Program-made: the position numbers and the translations under genes
Source: Bryobacterales bacterium
GTDB taxonomy: Bacteria; Acidobacteriota; Terriglobia; Bryobacterales; Bryobacteraceae
Length of the DNA stretch: 64,000 bases
Assembly (NCBI GenBank): GCA_020846745.1
Contig: JADLDI010000032.1
Span: forward strand, 186,001 to 250,000
Direction of reading: 5' to 3'
The notes under the pieces: model-generated
Databases searched by the model: none
Seen by the model: only the letters and a program-made list of their open reading frames with translations
What the model was told of the DNA's origin: nothing
In this document: positions 1 to 9,398 of the stretch, one piece after another
Layout: each line of letters begins with the position of its first letter
Position numbering within the stretch: the stretch's first letter is position 1

Positions 1-221
1 AAACAACGTCAGCAAATCGGGCTCAGAAGACACCCGTGTCGCAACCGTGTTCGCAAATCGGTTCGCAAATCGGGGACAGGCCCCATTTGGAAAGACATCT
101 GTGTCACAACCGTGTTTCGCAAATCGGGACAGGCCCTGAAAATGCTGAAAATGGGCCCTGAAAACGGGGACAGGCCCCGATGGGGCGAGAGTTTTTGAGG
201 GGCGGGGCCACTTCTAACCAT
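1..221. repeat. REP-like repeat cluster upstream of RAYT copy 1
   Basis: The block holds repeated short motifs: gcaaatcggg and ggggacaggcc occur several times, and a longer unit (an agacaYcYgtgtc core, then caaccgtgtt and cgcaaatcgg) occurs twice, near 26-59 and 90-128. The same motifs lie in mirror order upstream of the second RAYT at 20295-20530. Clusters of short imperfect palindromes next to a RAYT gene are the expected substrate of that family. The block begins at the window edge, so its left limit is unknown. Confidence 0.75.
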
Positions 222-911
222 ATGGCTCGGCAGAAGCGATATGTGAAGGTGGGGGAACCGGTGCATGCGACTGCTCGTGGGGCCGATCGGGCGAGGATCT
301 TCCGGCATGGGTTTGACAAGCGTAAGTACCTCGAACGGTTTGCTTTGGTCGCCGAACAGGAGGGCGTCGAGGTGCATGGGTACTGCATTTTGGACAACCA
401 CGTACACTTCCTCCTGGTTCCGACCCGGTCGAAAGAAGCTGTGGGACGTCTCTTCCTGCGCGTTCACACATGGTGGGCACAACGGTTCAATAAACTGACC
501 GGGCGTTCCGGTCACCTCTTCCAGTCGCGCTTTCATTCCTGCCTGCTCGACTCGGCCCACTACTTCTCCGCGATGCGCTACATCGACCTGAACCCCACGG
601 CCGCCGGGATGGTAGCGGACCCCGCCGATTTCGAATTCTCGTCAGCGCACGCACACCTGACCGGCGAACCGGACGCGTTCCTCGTGCTGATGATGGCGAA
701 CTGGCGGTATCGATTCTCGAACGACCCTCGCCGCTATCGCGAATTCCTCAGCGAAACACGGCGGGAAGAGCAGGAACGCCTCGAAAAGGCGCTGCGCAAC
801 GGGTTTCCACTAGGCGCCGAGGACTGGATCGCACAACTCGAACAGGAATCGCAACGCCGCCTGCGACCCGCTCCTCCGGGCCGCCGCCCTGTTATGTGGC
901 GCACAGCATAA
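222..911 (+). CDS. REP-associated tyrosine transposase (RAYT, Y1_Tnp family), copy 1
   Basis: A 229-residue protein of the IS200-like Y1 transposase fold. The metal-binding HUH motif is visible in NHVHFLLVP and the catalytic tyrosine region in MRYIDLNP. The family nicks and rejoins single-stranded REP hairpins. I chose ATG 222 (MARQKRYVK) because family members start near this motif; an in-frame ATG at 180 would add 14 residues encoded in repeat DNA. It converges on the imuB-like gene, 25 bases away. A near-identical inverted copy lies at 19605-20294; the clearest protein difference follows the HUH motif (TRSKEAVGR here, TNNKLAIAR there). The reading frame is intact, so it may be active. Confidence 0.9.
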   Translation: MARQKRYVKVGEPVHATARGADRARIFRHGFDKRKYLERFALVAEQEGVEVHGYCILDNHVHFLLVPTRSKEAVGRLFLRVHTWWAQRFNKLTGRSGHLFQSRFHSCLLDSAHYFSAMRYIDLNPTAAGMVADPADFEFSSAHAHLTGEPDAFLVLMMANWRYRFSNDPRRYREFLSETRREEQERLEKALRNGFPLGAEDWIAQLEQESQRRLRPAPPGRRPVMWRTA

Positions 912-936
912 AGCTCAGCCGTCCCGACCATTTGGG

Positions 937-2199
937 TCAATCGTAGCGCCCGTCGAGATACCAAACATCGGAGAAGATTTCTCTGAACAAGCGGTAGAGC
1001 GCTCCATCGGACAGTACCAGGTCGAAGTCGTCGCGAGCCCACGGGTTGGTAGTCCACCAGTCGCCGGAGGTGCGCCACGGGCCGGCGCACACCAGGACCT
1101 TGCCGCGGATGACGCCTGCTTTGACGTGTTGTGGGGGACCGTCTTTGGGATGAACCTGTGCGGGGAGCGGCGGGCGGAAGACGCGGAACGCGACGCGGGT
1201 GGCGGCGGCGGTGACTATCGATTTTTGAATAGGCGGCTGCAGGGCTGGGGCGACGCGGAAGGCGCCGGGGCGGTGTGTGTCGATCAGTTCGGGCGAGCCG
1301 ACGTTGCTTTCGCCGACTAGGGCAGTCAACCGGCGGAGCGTGAGTTCCAGTTTTTCCGGCTCGGGCGTGGGCGGCAGGAACAAGCCCTGTTGAAGCGTGC
1401 GGGGTTTCGAGGGCTCGGCGGTGATGGTCACCTTGGTGACGGGGGCCGACGGAGGGCGTGCTTCGAATTCGAGTTGCAGGAGCTTTAAGAAATGCAGTGT
1501 ATTGCGCGAAGGGATGGGCAGGCGGATGGTGTGCTCGTGGCACTGGCGATTTTCCAAATCGAGCTCGATGGCGAGGCTCAAGGCGGCGACGCCGTTACGT
1601 TCCATTTCGGCGCAAAGGTCGCCCACCAGGCGTGAGAAGACGAAGCAGAGAGGCTCGAGCAAGCGGACCGGATATTCGAGTTCCATCGATTCGCGATAGA
1701 CGCGGGCCGAGAGGTCGGGCTTGAGCGGGATACCGGGCAGCCCGAGGGCGAGGTTGCGGAGCCGTGCGCCTTCCTGCCCGAAACGCTCGATTAAGCCGGC
1801 TTCGGGCAACGCGGCCAGGTCGCGGAAAGTACGCAAGCCCCAGCGGCGAAGGACGACGAGGATTTCAGGCGATGCGTCGAGAAGTTCGAGCGGAAGGCCG
1901 CCAAGGCGCGCAGTTTCCTCGCCAGGAGGAATAACAACGATGCCGGGGTAGCCGCGGGCGGCGTGGATGGCGGCGTTTTCGTTGGGAGCGATGGCGACGT
2001 TGGCCTGTGGTCCGGCTTGCGCCTGAATAGCCGTGGCCACCCGGTAGGGTTCGCCGAGCAGGCGTTCCATACCGGAAACGTCGAGGACGACGGTATTGGG
2101 GTCGACGGTTTCGACGCGAGGAGAGAAATGAGGGGCGATACCGGCGGTAGCGATACCGGTGGCATGGATAGCCGCGAAGAGCTGAGTTTCGCTTTTCAT
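937..2199 (-). CDS. imuB: Y-family DNA polymerase-like protein, ImuB type
   Basis: A 420-residue protein resembling ImuB, the catalytically altered Y-family polymerase relative that links ImuA and DnaE2 in mutagenic lesion bypass. Visible family signatures are HFSPRVETVD and VLDVSGMERLLGEP near the N-terminus and the conserved end WYLDGRYD. ATG 2199 (MKSETQLFAAIH) is the sensible start; longer frames to 2346 add arginine-rich sequence with no family match. No imuA, lexA or dnaE2 is adjacent, so its partners must be elsewhere or absent. The last nine codons and stop are duplicated next to RAYT copy 2 at about 19545-19577. An ordinary polymerase IV-like role cannot be excluded. Confidence 0.8.
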   Translation of the reverse strand: MKSETQLFAAIHATGIATAGIAPHFSPRVETVDPNTVVLDVSGMERLLGEPYRVATAIQAQAGPQANVAIAPNENAAIHAARGYPGIVVIPPGEETARLGGLPLELLDASPEILVVLRRWGLRTFRDLAALPEAGLIERFGQEGARLRNLALGLPGIPLKPDLSARVYRESMELEYPVRLLEPLCFVFSRLVGDLCAEMERNGVAALSLAIELDLENRQCHEHTIRLPIPSRNTLHFLKLLQLEFEARPPSAPVTKVTITAEPSKPRTLQQGLFLPPTPEPEKLELTLRRLTALVGESNVGSPELIDTHRPGAFRVAPALQPPIQKSIVTAAATRVAFRVFRPPLPAQVHPKDGPPQHVKAGVIRGKVLVCAGPWRTSGDWWTTNPWARDDFDLVLSDGALYRLFREIFSDVWYLDGRYD

Positions 2200-2234
2200 T
2201 CGCCTACGGCCATTGTACCGGAGGCGCGCGAGCG

Positions 2235-2684
2235 CTACGGCCGGAGGCGGGTGGCCGCTTTGCGGCCCTTGACTCCGAGCGGGACCTTGCGGCAGATGAC
2301 GCGGCCCATCGGACGGTCGCTCGCGATCAAGTGGTTTCGAAGCCAAGTGGACACGTAGTCAAAGAACGCGTCGTCAAAACAGGCTTCGCCCGCCTGGAAC
2401 TTCTGCTGGAAGGCGAGGACCGCGCCGGCAAAAGCGTCGTGGTCTGCCTTGTGCGATTGATAGCGCGGGTAGCGGCTCGAGACCATGACGCGCTCTTCGG
2501 TGCGGAAATGCCCGACGGTGGCGTCGATCAGTTCAGCGAGGCAGCCGGTAAGCTGCCGGCGCGTGGCGTTGGCTTTCCAATGGCCGTGCAAATCATTGAG
2601 CCGTTGAATGATTTGTTCGTGCTGAAGGTCAATCTCCTGGTGCCCGAGTTTGTAGGGAGTTCCCCAGCGGATAAGCCTGCTCAT
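2235..2684 (-). CDS. Bacteriohemerythrin (hemerythrin-like oxygen-binding protein)
   Basis: A 149-residue cytoplasmic four-helix-bundle protein with a complete set of diiron ligands: H22 in EIDLQH, H59 and E63 in HFRTEE, H78 and H82 in HKADH, and H118 with D123 in HLIASD. Bacteriohemerythrins bind O2 reversibly and serve in oxygen storage, delivery or sensing. ATG 2684 (MSRLIRWG) gives the usual length; the frame upstream has no family similarity. The tail after residue 125 is basic and alanine-rich, longer than the core fold needs. It lies 35 bases upstream of the imuB-like gene in the same direction, so they could share a transcript, but a functional link is not evident. Confidence 0.9.
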   Translation of the reverse strand: MSRLIRWGTPYKLGHQEIDLQHEQIIQRLNDLHGHWKANATRRQLTGCLAELIDATVGHFRTEERVMVSSRYPRYQSHKADHDAFAGAVLAFQQKFQAGEACFDDAFFDYVSTWLRNHLIASDRPMGRVICRKVPLGVKGRKAATRLRP

Positions 2685-2783
2685 AAAGATAGTATCGGAC
2701 AGTTTACACCTAAACCATCTGTTGTCGCTCAACGGTCGTTTTCAATTGGGAATAGCGCAAACGGCCGCCGGAATCGATCAGCT

Positions 2784-5012
2784 TCAGCTCTTCTCTTCAG
2801 TGCCGGAATTGTAGTGTTTGTAGTATTTGCCGTAGTAGCCGTAGTAGTAATACGAGTTGCTGATTTCCTTGTGCACTTCATTGAGCACAACGCCGACGAT
2901 GTTGGCGCGCAGGCGCTGCAATGTGCTCAATACGCCGGCGACGCCCTTACGGCTGGTTTGTCCGGCGCGGGCGACGATCACGACGCCATCGACCAGCGCG
3001 GCCATCTGAAGGGGCTCAGGGAAGCCGAGCAGCGGCGGCGCGTCGAGAATGACGAGGTCGAACTCGCGGCCGGCTTCTTCGAGGATCGCGGGGAGAACCT
3101 GACCGACGATGTCGGTGGACTTGCGCGAGACGCTACCGGCGGGCATGACGGCGAGATTGGGGACCGACTGGGTCCGCATGAGAACGCTTTCCCAGGGGCG
3201 CCCGTCGAGCAGGACATCGGAGAGTCCGGCGGCGTTTGAAACACCAAAGCGCTTGTGAATGGTGGGGCGGCGCAGGTCGCAATCGACGAGGAGAGTTTTG
3301 TGGTGCTGCTGGGCGTGGGCGATCGCCAGGTGAACGGCGGTGGTGGATTTCCCTTCGGACGGCGCGGCGCTGGTGAACAGGAGTGTCTTGCACTCGCGAG
3401 CCATTTCGCCGAGCAGGATCGAATTGCGCAGGGTACGGATAGCGTCTTCGTACTGGCTGAGGCCTTTCACTTGCGCCGCCCCGGCGTCGTTAGGGGCCGC
3501 GCCGAGCAAAGCCACGCTGCCGAGTTGGGTGCGCCAGCTTTTCACTTGCGGCAGGGTGCCCACCACTTGGGTACGCAGGGACCGCGAGGCTTGCTCCGGG
3601 TCGCGCAGCGTGTCGTCCATGCTGTCGTGCAGGATGGCGAGGCCAACCGACAGGATGAGCGACAGCAGGAATGAGAGGGCGACATAGAGGCTGGTGCGCG
3701 GGAAGACGGGCCGCAAACCGGGGCGCGCCCAATCGGCGACGCGGATGGAACTGTTCTGAAAGCTGGCGTTAATGCCCGCTTCTTTGATTTTGCGGACCAA
3801 CTCTTCGTACAGGCGTTTGTCGGCTTCGGCTTCACGCTTCAGCGTCTGGTATTCGAACGAGCGGGCATTGAGGCGATCGAACTCCTTCTTGGTGTCGCCG
3901 ACCGCGCGCTCGAGCATCTGCTCGCGATTGGCCGCCTCGCGGTATTCGATCTCGACGCGCTTGGTGATGCTGGATGTGGTTTGGTCGAGCAAGCGCTTGG
4001 TTTCGTCCAACTGCGCCTGGGCACGCCTGAATTCCGGATGGTTCGTTCCGAAACGCGTGTGGATATCGGCAAAGCGCTGGCGCGCTTCGTTATAGCTTTC
4101 GGTCAGTTTTTTGAGCGCTTCGCCTTGCGAGGAGACAAACGCCGCATCCATCGATCCGTTGCGCATGGAGTTGAAGGCGGCTTCTTTTCGGACGCGGTCG
4201 CCCTGGGCCTTGGTGTATTCGGAGTTGAGTTCGAGCAGCCGGGCAGAGAGAATGTTGGTGCGCTCCTCGGGGCTGATGACGTTCAGCTCCTTTTCAAACT
4301 GCGCGAGCGCGGCGCTCGACTTCTCCATGCGGACTTTCAGTTCTTCCTGCTGCTTTTCCATGAACTGCGACAGCCCGGCGGCGGCGCGGTAACGAATCTT
4401 GTAGATGTGTTCGAGGTACGACTGCGCAATGCCGTTGGCGACGTCGGCCGCGACCTTCTTGTCCTTTGACTGGTAGCTGACAAGCAGCAGGTAGGTGTTG
4501 GGTGGCCGCGTGACCTTCAGTTTGCGCAGGATGACGGGGGTGTCGCCGGCTTCGGCGTCTTTCTTCAGCTCCTCCTGCCAGTTCTCGTTTTCGGCTTCGC
4601 GCAGGTTGTATTTTTCGGCGACCGGCCGCAGCACAGAGTCCGATTGCAGCAGCCGGATTTGGGTGGCGAGAAACTGGTCGGCATCGTTCGACGCCGATTG
4701 TACAGCCTCCGCCCCGAAGATGCCGGGCGGCATGCGGCGATCGATGTCGATAGTCGCGGTGGATTCGTAAATAGGCGTGAGGCGCGAACAGATGATGACG
4801 GACGCTGCGACGCAGGCGAGGACAAAGGCGGAAATGCGCCAGCGGTGGCGACGCAGGATCCAGACGTAGTGCGCGAGCGGGACCGTTTGCGGCTCCACTT
4901 CGAGGTCCACCGGCAGGTATCCCGGGCCAGCGGTGGCGGGGTTGAAACTGACCAGCTTACTGGCGTCGAGGACAATCGGAACCTGCGGCGGATCGTTCTT
5001 TGGTGGCTGCAT
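2784..5012 (-). CDS. Polysaccharide chain-length/tyrosine autokinase (Wzz-BY-kinase fusion)
   Basis: A 742-residue inner-membrane protein of the capsule and exopolysaccharide export type. It begins with a short cytoplasmic segment, a first membrane helix (about residues 55-75) and a Wzz domain. A long coiled-coil periplasmic region, a second helix near residue 450 and a C-terminal BY-kinase follow. Kinase motifs are Walker A (APSEGKST, about residues 550-556), Walker A' (LLVDCDLRRP), Walker B (VILDAPP) and a tyrosine-rich tail (about residues 721-734) that would be autophosphorylated. ATG 5012 (MQPPKNDPP) is chosen over a longer frame. It is divergent from the gene at 5041 with only 28 bases between starts, so each promoter must lie within the other coding region. 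No other export genes are adjacent. Confidence 0.92.
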   Translation of the reverse strand: MQPPKNDPPQVPIVLDASKLVSFNPATAGPGYLPVDLEVEPQTVPLAHYVWILRRHRWRISAFVLACVAASVIICSRLTPIYESTATIDIDRRMPPGIFGAEAVQSASNDADQFLATQIRLLQSDSVLRPVAEKYNLREAENENWQEELKKDAEAGDTPVILRKLKVTRPPNTYLLLVSYQSKDKKVAADVANGIAQSYLEHIYKIRYRAAAGLSQFMEKQQEELKVRMEKSSAALAQFEKELNVISPEERTNILSARLLELNSEYTKAQGDRVRKEAAFNSMRNGSMDAAFVSSQGEALKKLTESYNEARQRFADIHTRFGTNHPEFRRAQAQLDETKRLLDQTTSSITKRVEIEYREAANREQMLERAVGDTKKEFDRLNARSFEYQTLKREAEADKRLYEELVRKIKEAGINASFQNSSIRVADWARPGLRPVFPRTSLYVALSFLLSLILSVGLAILHDSMDDTLRDPEQASRSLRTQVVGTLPQVKSWRTQLGSVALLGAAPNDAGAAQVKGLSQYEDAIRTLRNSILLGEMARECKTLLFTSAAPSEGKSTTAVHLAIAHAQQHHKTLLVDCDLRRPTIHKRFGVSNAAGLSDVLLDGRPWESVLMRTQSVPNLAVMPAGSVSRKSTDIVGQVLPAILEEAGREFDLVILDAPPLLGFPEPLQMAALVDGVVIVARAGQTSRKGVAGVLSTLQRLRANIVGVVLNEVHKEISNSYYYYGYYGKYYKHYNSGTEEKS

Positions 5013-5040
5013 CGATCTGCAAGGTATAGTGTATGGTTCA

Positions 5041-6165
5041 GTGTATCGCGTAGACCAAATCACCCTCACCTGGGTTCGTATCCCGCTGAACGAGCCCTTT
5101 CGCATTTCAAACGGCGTCGTGGCCGAGAAGGACGGCATTGTAGTTGCCCTCCACTCGGACGGACTCACCGGGTATGGCGAGTCGTCACCAATGGCCGGGA
5201 GTTTCTATTCGGCCGACACGCCGGAATCGTGCTGGCAGCAACTGGTGGAGAGCCTGGCGCCGCAGACCGTCGGACGCACGTTTGAGTCGCTGGCCGATGC
5301 GTGCCAGTGGCTGGATGCCGTGCCTGGTTCGAACTTCGCCAAGGTCGGCATCGAGACCGCGCTGTGGGACCTGGAAGCCCAGCGCCGCGGCATGCCGCTG
5401 CACGAACTGCTGGGCGAACAGGCGAACGAGAAGCCCGCCGCCGCCGCGCAATCGGGGCTCGCGGTTGGTTTGTATCCGACCACCGCGGACTTGTGCCGCA
5501 CCATCGAACGCTACGTGCCCGACGGCTACAAGCGCGTGAAGATCAAGATCTCGCGCGGGCACGACGTGGAACTGGTGCAAGCGGTGCGCAGCGCGTTCGG
5601 CGATACGCCGCTGATGACCGACGCCAATGCGGATTACACGCTGGATTACCAGCCCGTGTTCGAGCAGTTGGATCAATTTGGATTGCTGATGTTCGAACAG
5701 CCGCTCGGCGGAGCCATGCTTGAGGATTCGGCGAAGCTGCAGAGCGCGCTCAAAACGCCCATTTGCCTGGACGAATCGCTCGAAACGCTGAAGGACGTGC
5801 AGCGTGCGATCGAACTGAAGTCGTTCCGCATCGGCAATATCAAAATCCAACGCGTCGGCGGCTTCTGGAATGCGTTGGAAGTGTACCGGACACTGCGCAG
5901 CGCGGGCCTGTCGATCTGGGTCGGCACCATGCCGGAACTCGGCATCGGTCAAGCGCAGGGCGCGGCGCTCGCGACCTTGCCGGGTTGCGATTTCCCGACT
6001 GACGTTGAGGCGTCGCTGCGCTGGTTTCAGGACGATTACATCGATCCTGTGCTCGACGTTCACCAGGGGTTGATCGAGATGCCGCAAGCGCCGGGCCTGG
6101 GCTACCGGATTGACCAGGCGAAGCTCGCCAGGTATAAGGTCGCCGCGCAAGAGTTCCGCGCATGA
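5041..6165 (+). CDS. Enolase-superfamily enzyme, o-succinylbenzoate synthase / N-acylamino acid racemase type
   Basis: A 374-residue mandelate racemase/muconate lactonizing-type enzyme. The expected catalytic set is present: the KxK pair K167/K169, metal ligands D194, E219 and D244, and K268 on the opposite face. The segment TMPELGIG resembles the o-succinylbenzoate synthase and N-acylamino acid racemase branch. The reaction could be menaquinone synthesis (MenC) or racemisation of N-acyl amino acids; sequence alone does not decide. GTG 5041 gives the family-typical opening YRVDQITLTWVRIPL; GTG 5029 is an alternative. Its stop overlaps the next start as ATGA. Linkage to an aldolase rather than men genes slightly favours a catabolic role. 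Confidence 0.8.
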   Translation: MYRVDQITLTWVRIPLNEPFRISNGVVAEKDGIVVALHSDGLTGYGESSPMAGSFYSADTPESCWQQLVESLAPQTVGRTFESLADACQWLDAVPGSNFAKVGIETALWDLEAQRRGMPLHELLGEQANEKPAAAAQSGLAVGLYPTTADLCRTIERYVPDGYKRVKIKISRGHDVELVQAVRSAFGDTPLMTDANADYTLDYQPVFEQLDQFGLLMFEQPLGGAMLEDSAKLQSALKTPICLDESLETLKDVQRAIELKSFRIGNIKIQRVGGFWNALEVYRTLRSAGLSIWVGTMPELGIGQAQGAALATLPGCDFPTDVEASLRWFQDDYIDPVLDVHQGLIEMPQAPGLGYRIDQAKLARYKVAAQEFRA

Positions 6166-6920
6166 GCGGCAGTTGGGGCGCGTTGCGGGCGGGGTCGCCC
6201 GTCTTCGGTTGTTTCATTTCCACCGGCTATCCGGTGAACGCGGAACTGTGCGCACGCGCCGGATTCGATTACGTGCTGATCGACCTGGAACACGGAATGG
6301 GGTCCGAACGTGACGTGCTGACGCAGGTGCTGGCCGTGTCGGCACTGCCATGCGCGCCGGTTGTACGTGTGGAATCGCACGATCGGCCGCGCGTACACCG
6401 TTTGCTCGACCTGGGCGTGCAGGGCATCATGTTTCCTCGCGTGAACACGGCGGACGAAGCGCGCGCGTGTGTCGCGGCGATGCGGTATCAACCGGAAGGC
6501 GAACGCGGCGTCGCCACGCTGGTGCGCGCGTCAGACTACGGGGTGAATTTCGCAACGTATCGCGATACGGCTAAGAAGAATCTGCTTACCATTCTGCAGA
6601 TTGAGAGCGCCGAGGCCGTGGCCAATGTGGATGAGATCGCGGCAGTCGACGGGGCCGATGTGTTGTATGTCGGTCCGATGGACCTGACCACCAGCATGGG
6701 CATCTTCCGGCAGTACGGCCACCCGGATTTCGTGGCTGCCCTGAAGCGAACGGTGGACGCGGCGAATCGGAACGGACGCATCGCGGGCATTCTGCTCGCG
6801 GCCCCGGCGGATGCGCGGCGTTACCTGGACCTCGGCTTTAAGTTCCTGACCAGTGGGACGGATACGGCGTTTCTGTTGAACGCCGCGCGGTCGGTGAATG
6901 AGTCGATGCGTCAGGCCTAA
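6162..6920 (+). CDS. HpcH/HpaI-family class II pyruvate aldolase
   Basis: A 252-residue TIM-barrel enzyme of the 2,4-dihydroxyhept-2-enedioate aldolase family, which cleaves or forms 2-keto-3-deoxy acids using a divalent metal. Recognisable segments are LIDLEHG, FPRVNT, the metal-ligand region ILQIESAEA, and YVGPMDLTTSMG near residues 165-180. The start overlaps the upstream stop by four bases (ATGA), so the two are translationally coupled and probably act on a common sugar-acid or hydroxy-acid substrate. The natural substrate cannot be read from sequence. Confidence 0.88.
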   Translation: MSGSWGALRAGSPVFGCFISTGYPVNAELCARAGFDYVLIDLEHGMGSERDVLTQVLAVSALPCAPVVRVESHDRPRVHRLLDLGVQGIMFPRVNTADEARACVAAMRYQPEGERGVATLVRASDYGVNFATYRDTAKKNLLTILQIESAEAVANVDEIAAVDGADVLYVGPMDLTTSMGIFRQYGHPDFVAALKRTVDAANRNGRIAGILLAAPADARRYLDLGFKFLTSGTDTAFLLNAARSVNESMRQA

Positions 6921-6926
6921 GCGGCG

Positions 6927-7418
6927 TCAAACCTGGGGCTCAGTCGCCTGTTCAGCTTCTTCCGCCGCGGCCGGACCGCTCTGCTGCGCCTCGGCCAGCG
7001 CGGCCCTCGCGGTTGCGGCCATGGCCGCGGGGACCTTCACCATAAACGGCAGGTTGGGAATCTGCGGCGCGCCCACGATCGTTACGGGGATGTTGCTGGC
7101 TTCGAGCACGGTCTGGATGCCGATCGCGTCCAGCTCACCGGTCGCGCCTACGCCTTCGAAAATCGTTTCCAGGTCCATGGAGTGCGAATCGTCGGGCGCG
7201 GGCTGGGCCTGTTTACTTTGCGCGATCGCCGCCAGAGCCGCCACCTCGTTTTCGGCGGGGACGCAAACTTCCCACGCGCCCTCGGGGACGCCGGGCTGGT
7301 TATCGTCGCGCAGGATGGCGGGCATGCCGGCATCGGCGAGCAAGTCTCGGACCGCGGCGGCGTCTTCGGCCGCGGCTTCATCGGCTGATCGGAAAACAGT
7401 CACAAAGTCTTGTGCCAT
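6927..7418 (-). CDS. Protein with two tandem DUF2007-like domains
   Basis: A 163-residue soluble protein. Two similar halves can be seen: residues 4-70 (FVTVFRSADEAAAE, then LLADAGMPAILRD) and residues 92-150 (GELDAIGIQTVLEASNIPV). Both resemble the DUF2007 'putative signal transducing' domain, a small ferredoxin-like fold found in many bacteria without proven function. The tail is rich in A and E. It converges on the aldolase gene, with six bases between stops, and is divergent from the YtxH gene at 7489. Function unknown. Confidence 0.6.
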   Translation of the reverse strand: MAQDFVTVFRSADEAAAEDAAAVRDLLADAGMPAILRDDNQPGVPEGAWEVCVPAENEVAALAAIAQSKQAQPAPDDSHSMDLETIFEGVGATGELDAIGIQTVLEASNIPVTIVGAPQIPNLPFMVKVPAAMAATARAALAEAQQSGPAAAEEAEQATEPQV

Positions 7419-7488
7419 CGCGACTTGATCTTAGCAATTTCTTCACCAGACGGGAGTAGAATATGGGCAGAAAGGATATTGTTTCCCG

Positions 7489-7758
7489 ATGAATGACGAA
7501 GTGAACCAGGAATCGCGCGCGGTATGGTTTTTGGCGGGCGCCGCCGTTGGGGCGGCCGTTGCCCTTTTGTTCGCTCCGCAGTCGGGCCGCGAGACGCGGC
7601 AGATGATCGCTCGCCGGGCGGGCGAGGGCCGAGAGGCGCTCAACGACGCGAGTCACGAGATTGCCGAGAAGGGCCGCGAGCTTTATGACAAGGGCAAGAA
7701 GATTGCCGACGAAGCGGCTGAGTTGTTCGACCGCGGCCGGAAGCTCGTAAACGGGTAA
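7489..7758 (+). CDS. YtxH-domain small membrane protein
   Basis: An 89-residue protein with one N-terminal membrane segment (about residues 11-29, WFLAGAAVGAAVALLFAP) followed by PQSGRETRQMI and an amphipathic, charged helix. This is the YtxH/gas-vesicle-like layout, seen in stress-related membrane-anchored proteins of unknown mechanism. It ends two bases before the GTG start of the P5C dehydrogenase, so the two are probably co-transcribed. The 70-base divergent spacer at 7419-7488 should contain the promoters for both directions; no strong -35/-10 pair was identified there. Confidence 0.8.
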   Translation: MNDEVNQESRAVWFLAGAAVGAAVALLFAPQSGRETRQMIARRAGEGREALNDASHEIAEKGRELYDKGKKIADEAAELFDRGRKLVNG

Positions 7759-7760
7759 CC

Positions 7761-9320
7761 GTGACGCTCGCGCCTTTTCAGAACGAACGCTACGCAGATT
7801 TTTCCGTTCCTGCGAACCGGCAGGCCATGGAAGCGGCGCTCGGCAGGGTGCGCGCGCAGCTTGGGCGGCAGTATCAACTATTGATCGCCGGGGAGCGAGT
7901 AACCGCTCCCCAACAGTTCGACTCGCGCGACCCGGCGCAGCCATCGCGTGTCGTGGGCGTCCATCAAAAAGCGACCGCCGAGATGGCCGTACGGGCCATC
8001 GAAGATGCGCATGCCTACTTCGATGAGTGGGCGCGCACGCCCATTGAATCGCGTGTGGAAATGCTGGTGCGCGCCGCCGATCTCATGCGGCAGCGCAAGT
8101 TCGAGTTCAACTCGTGGATGGTGTTTGAAGCGGGCAAGAGTTGGGCGGAAGCCGAAGCCGACACCTCCGAAGCCATCGACTTCTGCGAATACTATGCGCG
8201 GCAAATGCTGAAGTGGGGCAATCCCGACCCGCTGCTGCAATTGCCAGGTGAAAAGGACCAGTTGCGTTACCTGCCGCTAGGGGTTGGCGTAGTGATACCG
8301 CCCTGGAATTTCCCGCTGGCGATTACATGCGGCATGACGGCGGCGGCGCTCGTCGCGGGCAATACGGTGGTGCTAAAGCCGTCGAGCGACACGCCCACCA
8401 TCGCGGCTCAACTGGTGGACGTGCTGCTCGAAGCGGGTATACCGCGGCGGGCGCTGAATTTCCTGACGGGCAGCGGCACAACGATCGGCGACGTGATCGT
8501 CGAGCACCCCAAGACGCGGTTTGTGTCGTTCACCGGATCGCGCGAAGTGGGCTTGCACATCAACCAACTGGCCGCCAAGCCGCAGCGCGGGCAAATCTGG
8601 ATCAAGCGCGTTGTCGCCGAAATGGGCGGCAAAGACGCCATCGTTGTGGATGCGGAGACTGACGTCGACACGGCGGTTGAAGGTGTGCTGGTGTCGGCAT
8701 TCGGCTATCAGGGACAGAAGTGCTCGGCGTGTTCGAGGGCGATTGTCGATCGGAGCATCTACAACGAGTTTGTCGAAAAGCTGAAGGCGCGCGTTGAGAC
8801 GCTCAAGGTGGGTTCGCCCGAGGATCCATCGAATTACATGGGTCCGGTGATCAACGCGGGGGCCAAGCGGACCATTCTCGAATACATCGAAAAAGGCCAA
8901 AAGGAAGGCGGCCGTTTAATCGCGGGCGGAGAAGCGATTGCGGGCGAAGAAGGCCATTTCATCAAGCCCACCGTGATTGCCGACGTCGCGGACGATGCGA
9001 CGATCTTCCAGGAGGAGATCTTCGGACCGGTGCTCGCCATCACCCCGGCCCGCGATTTCGACCACGCTCTGGAACTCGCCAACAGCACGGAATACGGCCT
9101 CACCGGCGCGGTGTACACGAACAATCGCGAGAAGATCGAAAAGGCCGCTGAACGCTTCCACGTCGGCAACCTGTACATCAATCGCAAGTGCACGGGCGCC
9201 ATGGTCGGCGCGCACCCGTTCGGCGGCTTTAACATGTCGGGCACGGACTCAAAGGCGGGCGGTCCCGACTATTTGCTGCAGTTCCTACAAGCGAAAGCGA
9301 TCGCGGAAAAGATATCGTAG
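7761..9320 (+). CDS. pruA: L-glutamate gamma-semialdehyde (P5C) dehydrogenase
   Basis: A 519-residue aldehyde dehydrogenase that oxidises L-glutamate 5-semialdehyde to glutamate with NAD+, the second step of proline degradation. Family marks are PPWNFPLAI, the NAD-binding FTGSREVG, the general base in AEMGGKDAI, the catalytic cysteine in GQKCSACSR and the C-terminal [10 protein letters not shown]. The N-terminal segment ([19 protein letters not shown]) is typical of single-function RocA/PruA enzymes. The start is GTG, two bases after the upstream stop. No proline dehydrogenase is in the window. Confidence 0.93.
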   Translation: MTLAPFQNERYADFSVPANRQAMEAALGRVRAQLGRQYQLLIAGERVTAPQQFDSRDPAQPSRVVGVHQKATAEMAVRAIEDAHAYFDEWARTPIESRVEMLVRAADLMRQRKFEFNSWMVFEAGKSWAEAEADTSEAIDFCEYYARQMLKWGNPDPLLQLPGEKDQLRYLPLGVGVVIPPWNFPLAITCGMTAAALVAGNTVVLKPSSDTPTIAAQLVDVLLEAGIPRRALNFLTGSGTTIGDVIVEHPKTRFVSFTGSREVGLHINQLAAKPQRGQIWIKRVVAEMGGKDAIVVDAETDVDTAVEGVLVSAFGYQGQKCSACSRAIVDRSIYNEFVEKLKARVETLKVGSPEDPSNYMGPVINAGAKRTILEYIEKGQKEGGRLIAGGEAIAGEEGHFIKPTVIADVADDATIFQEEIFGPVLAITPARDFDHALELANSTEYGLTGAVYTNNREKIEKAAERFHVGNLYINRKCTGAMVGAHPFGGFNMSGTDSKAGGPDYLLQFLQAKAIAEKIS

Positions 9321-9398
9321 CCCGACCGTGAGCCGGCGGTCCGTCAAGTAACGAGGCGGCTGTTCAATACTCGCACCAACTCCCGGCCGTCGCCGAAC

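Noticed and set aside
1-221. Repeat cluster as a CRISPR array
   Set aside because: Units are unequal in length and spacing, no regular unique spacers are seen, the same motifs flank a RAYT at both sites, and there are no cas genes.
2331-3239. A 302-codon plus-strand frame
   Set aside because: It lies antisense to the hemerythrin and BY-kinase genes, whose motifs are complete; it has no recognisable domain.
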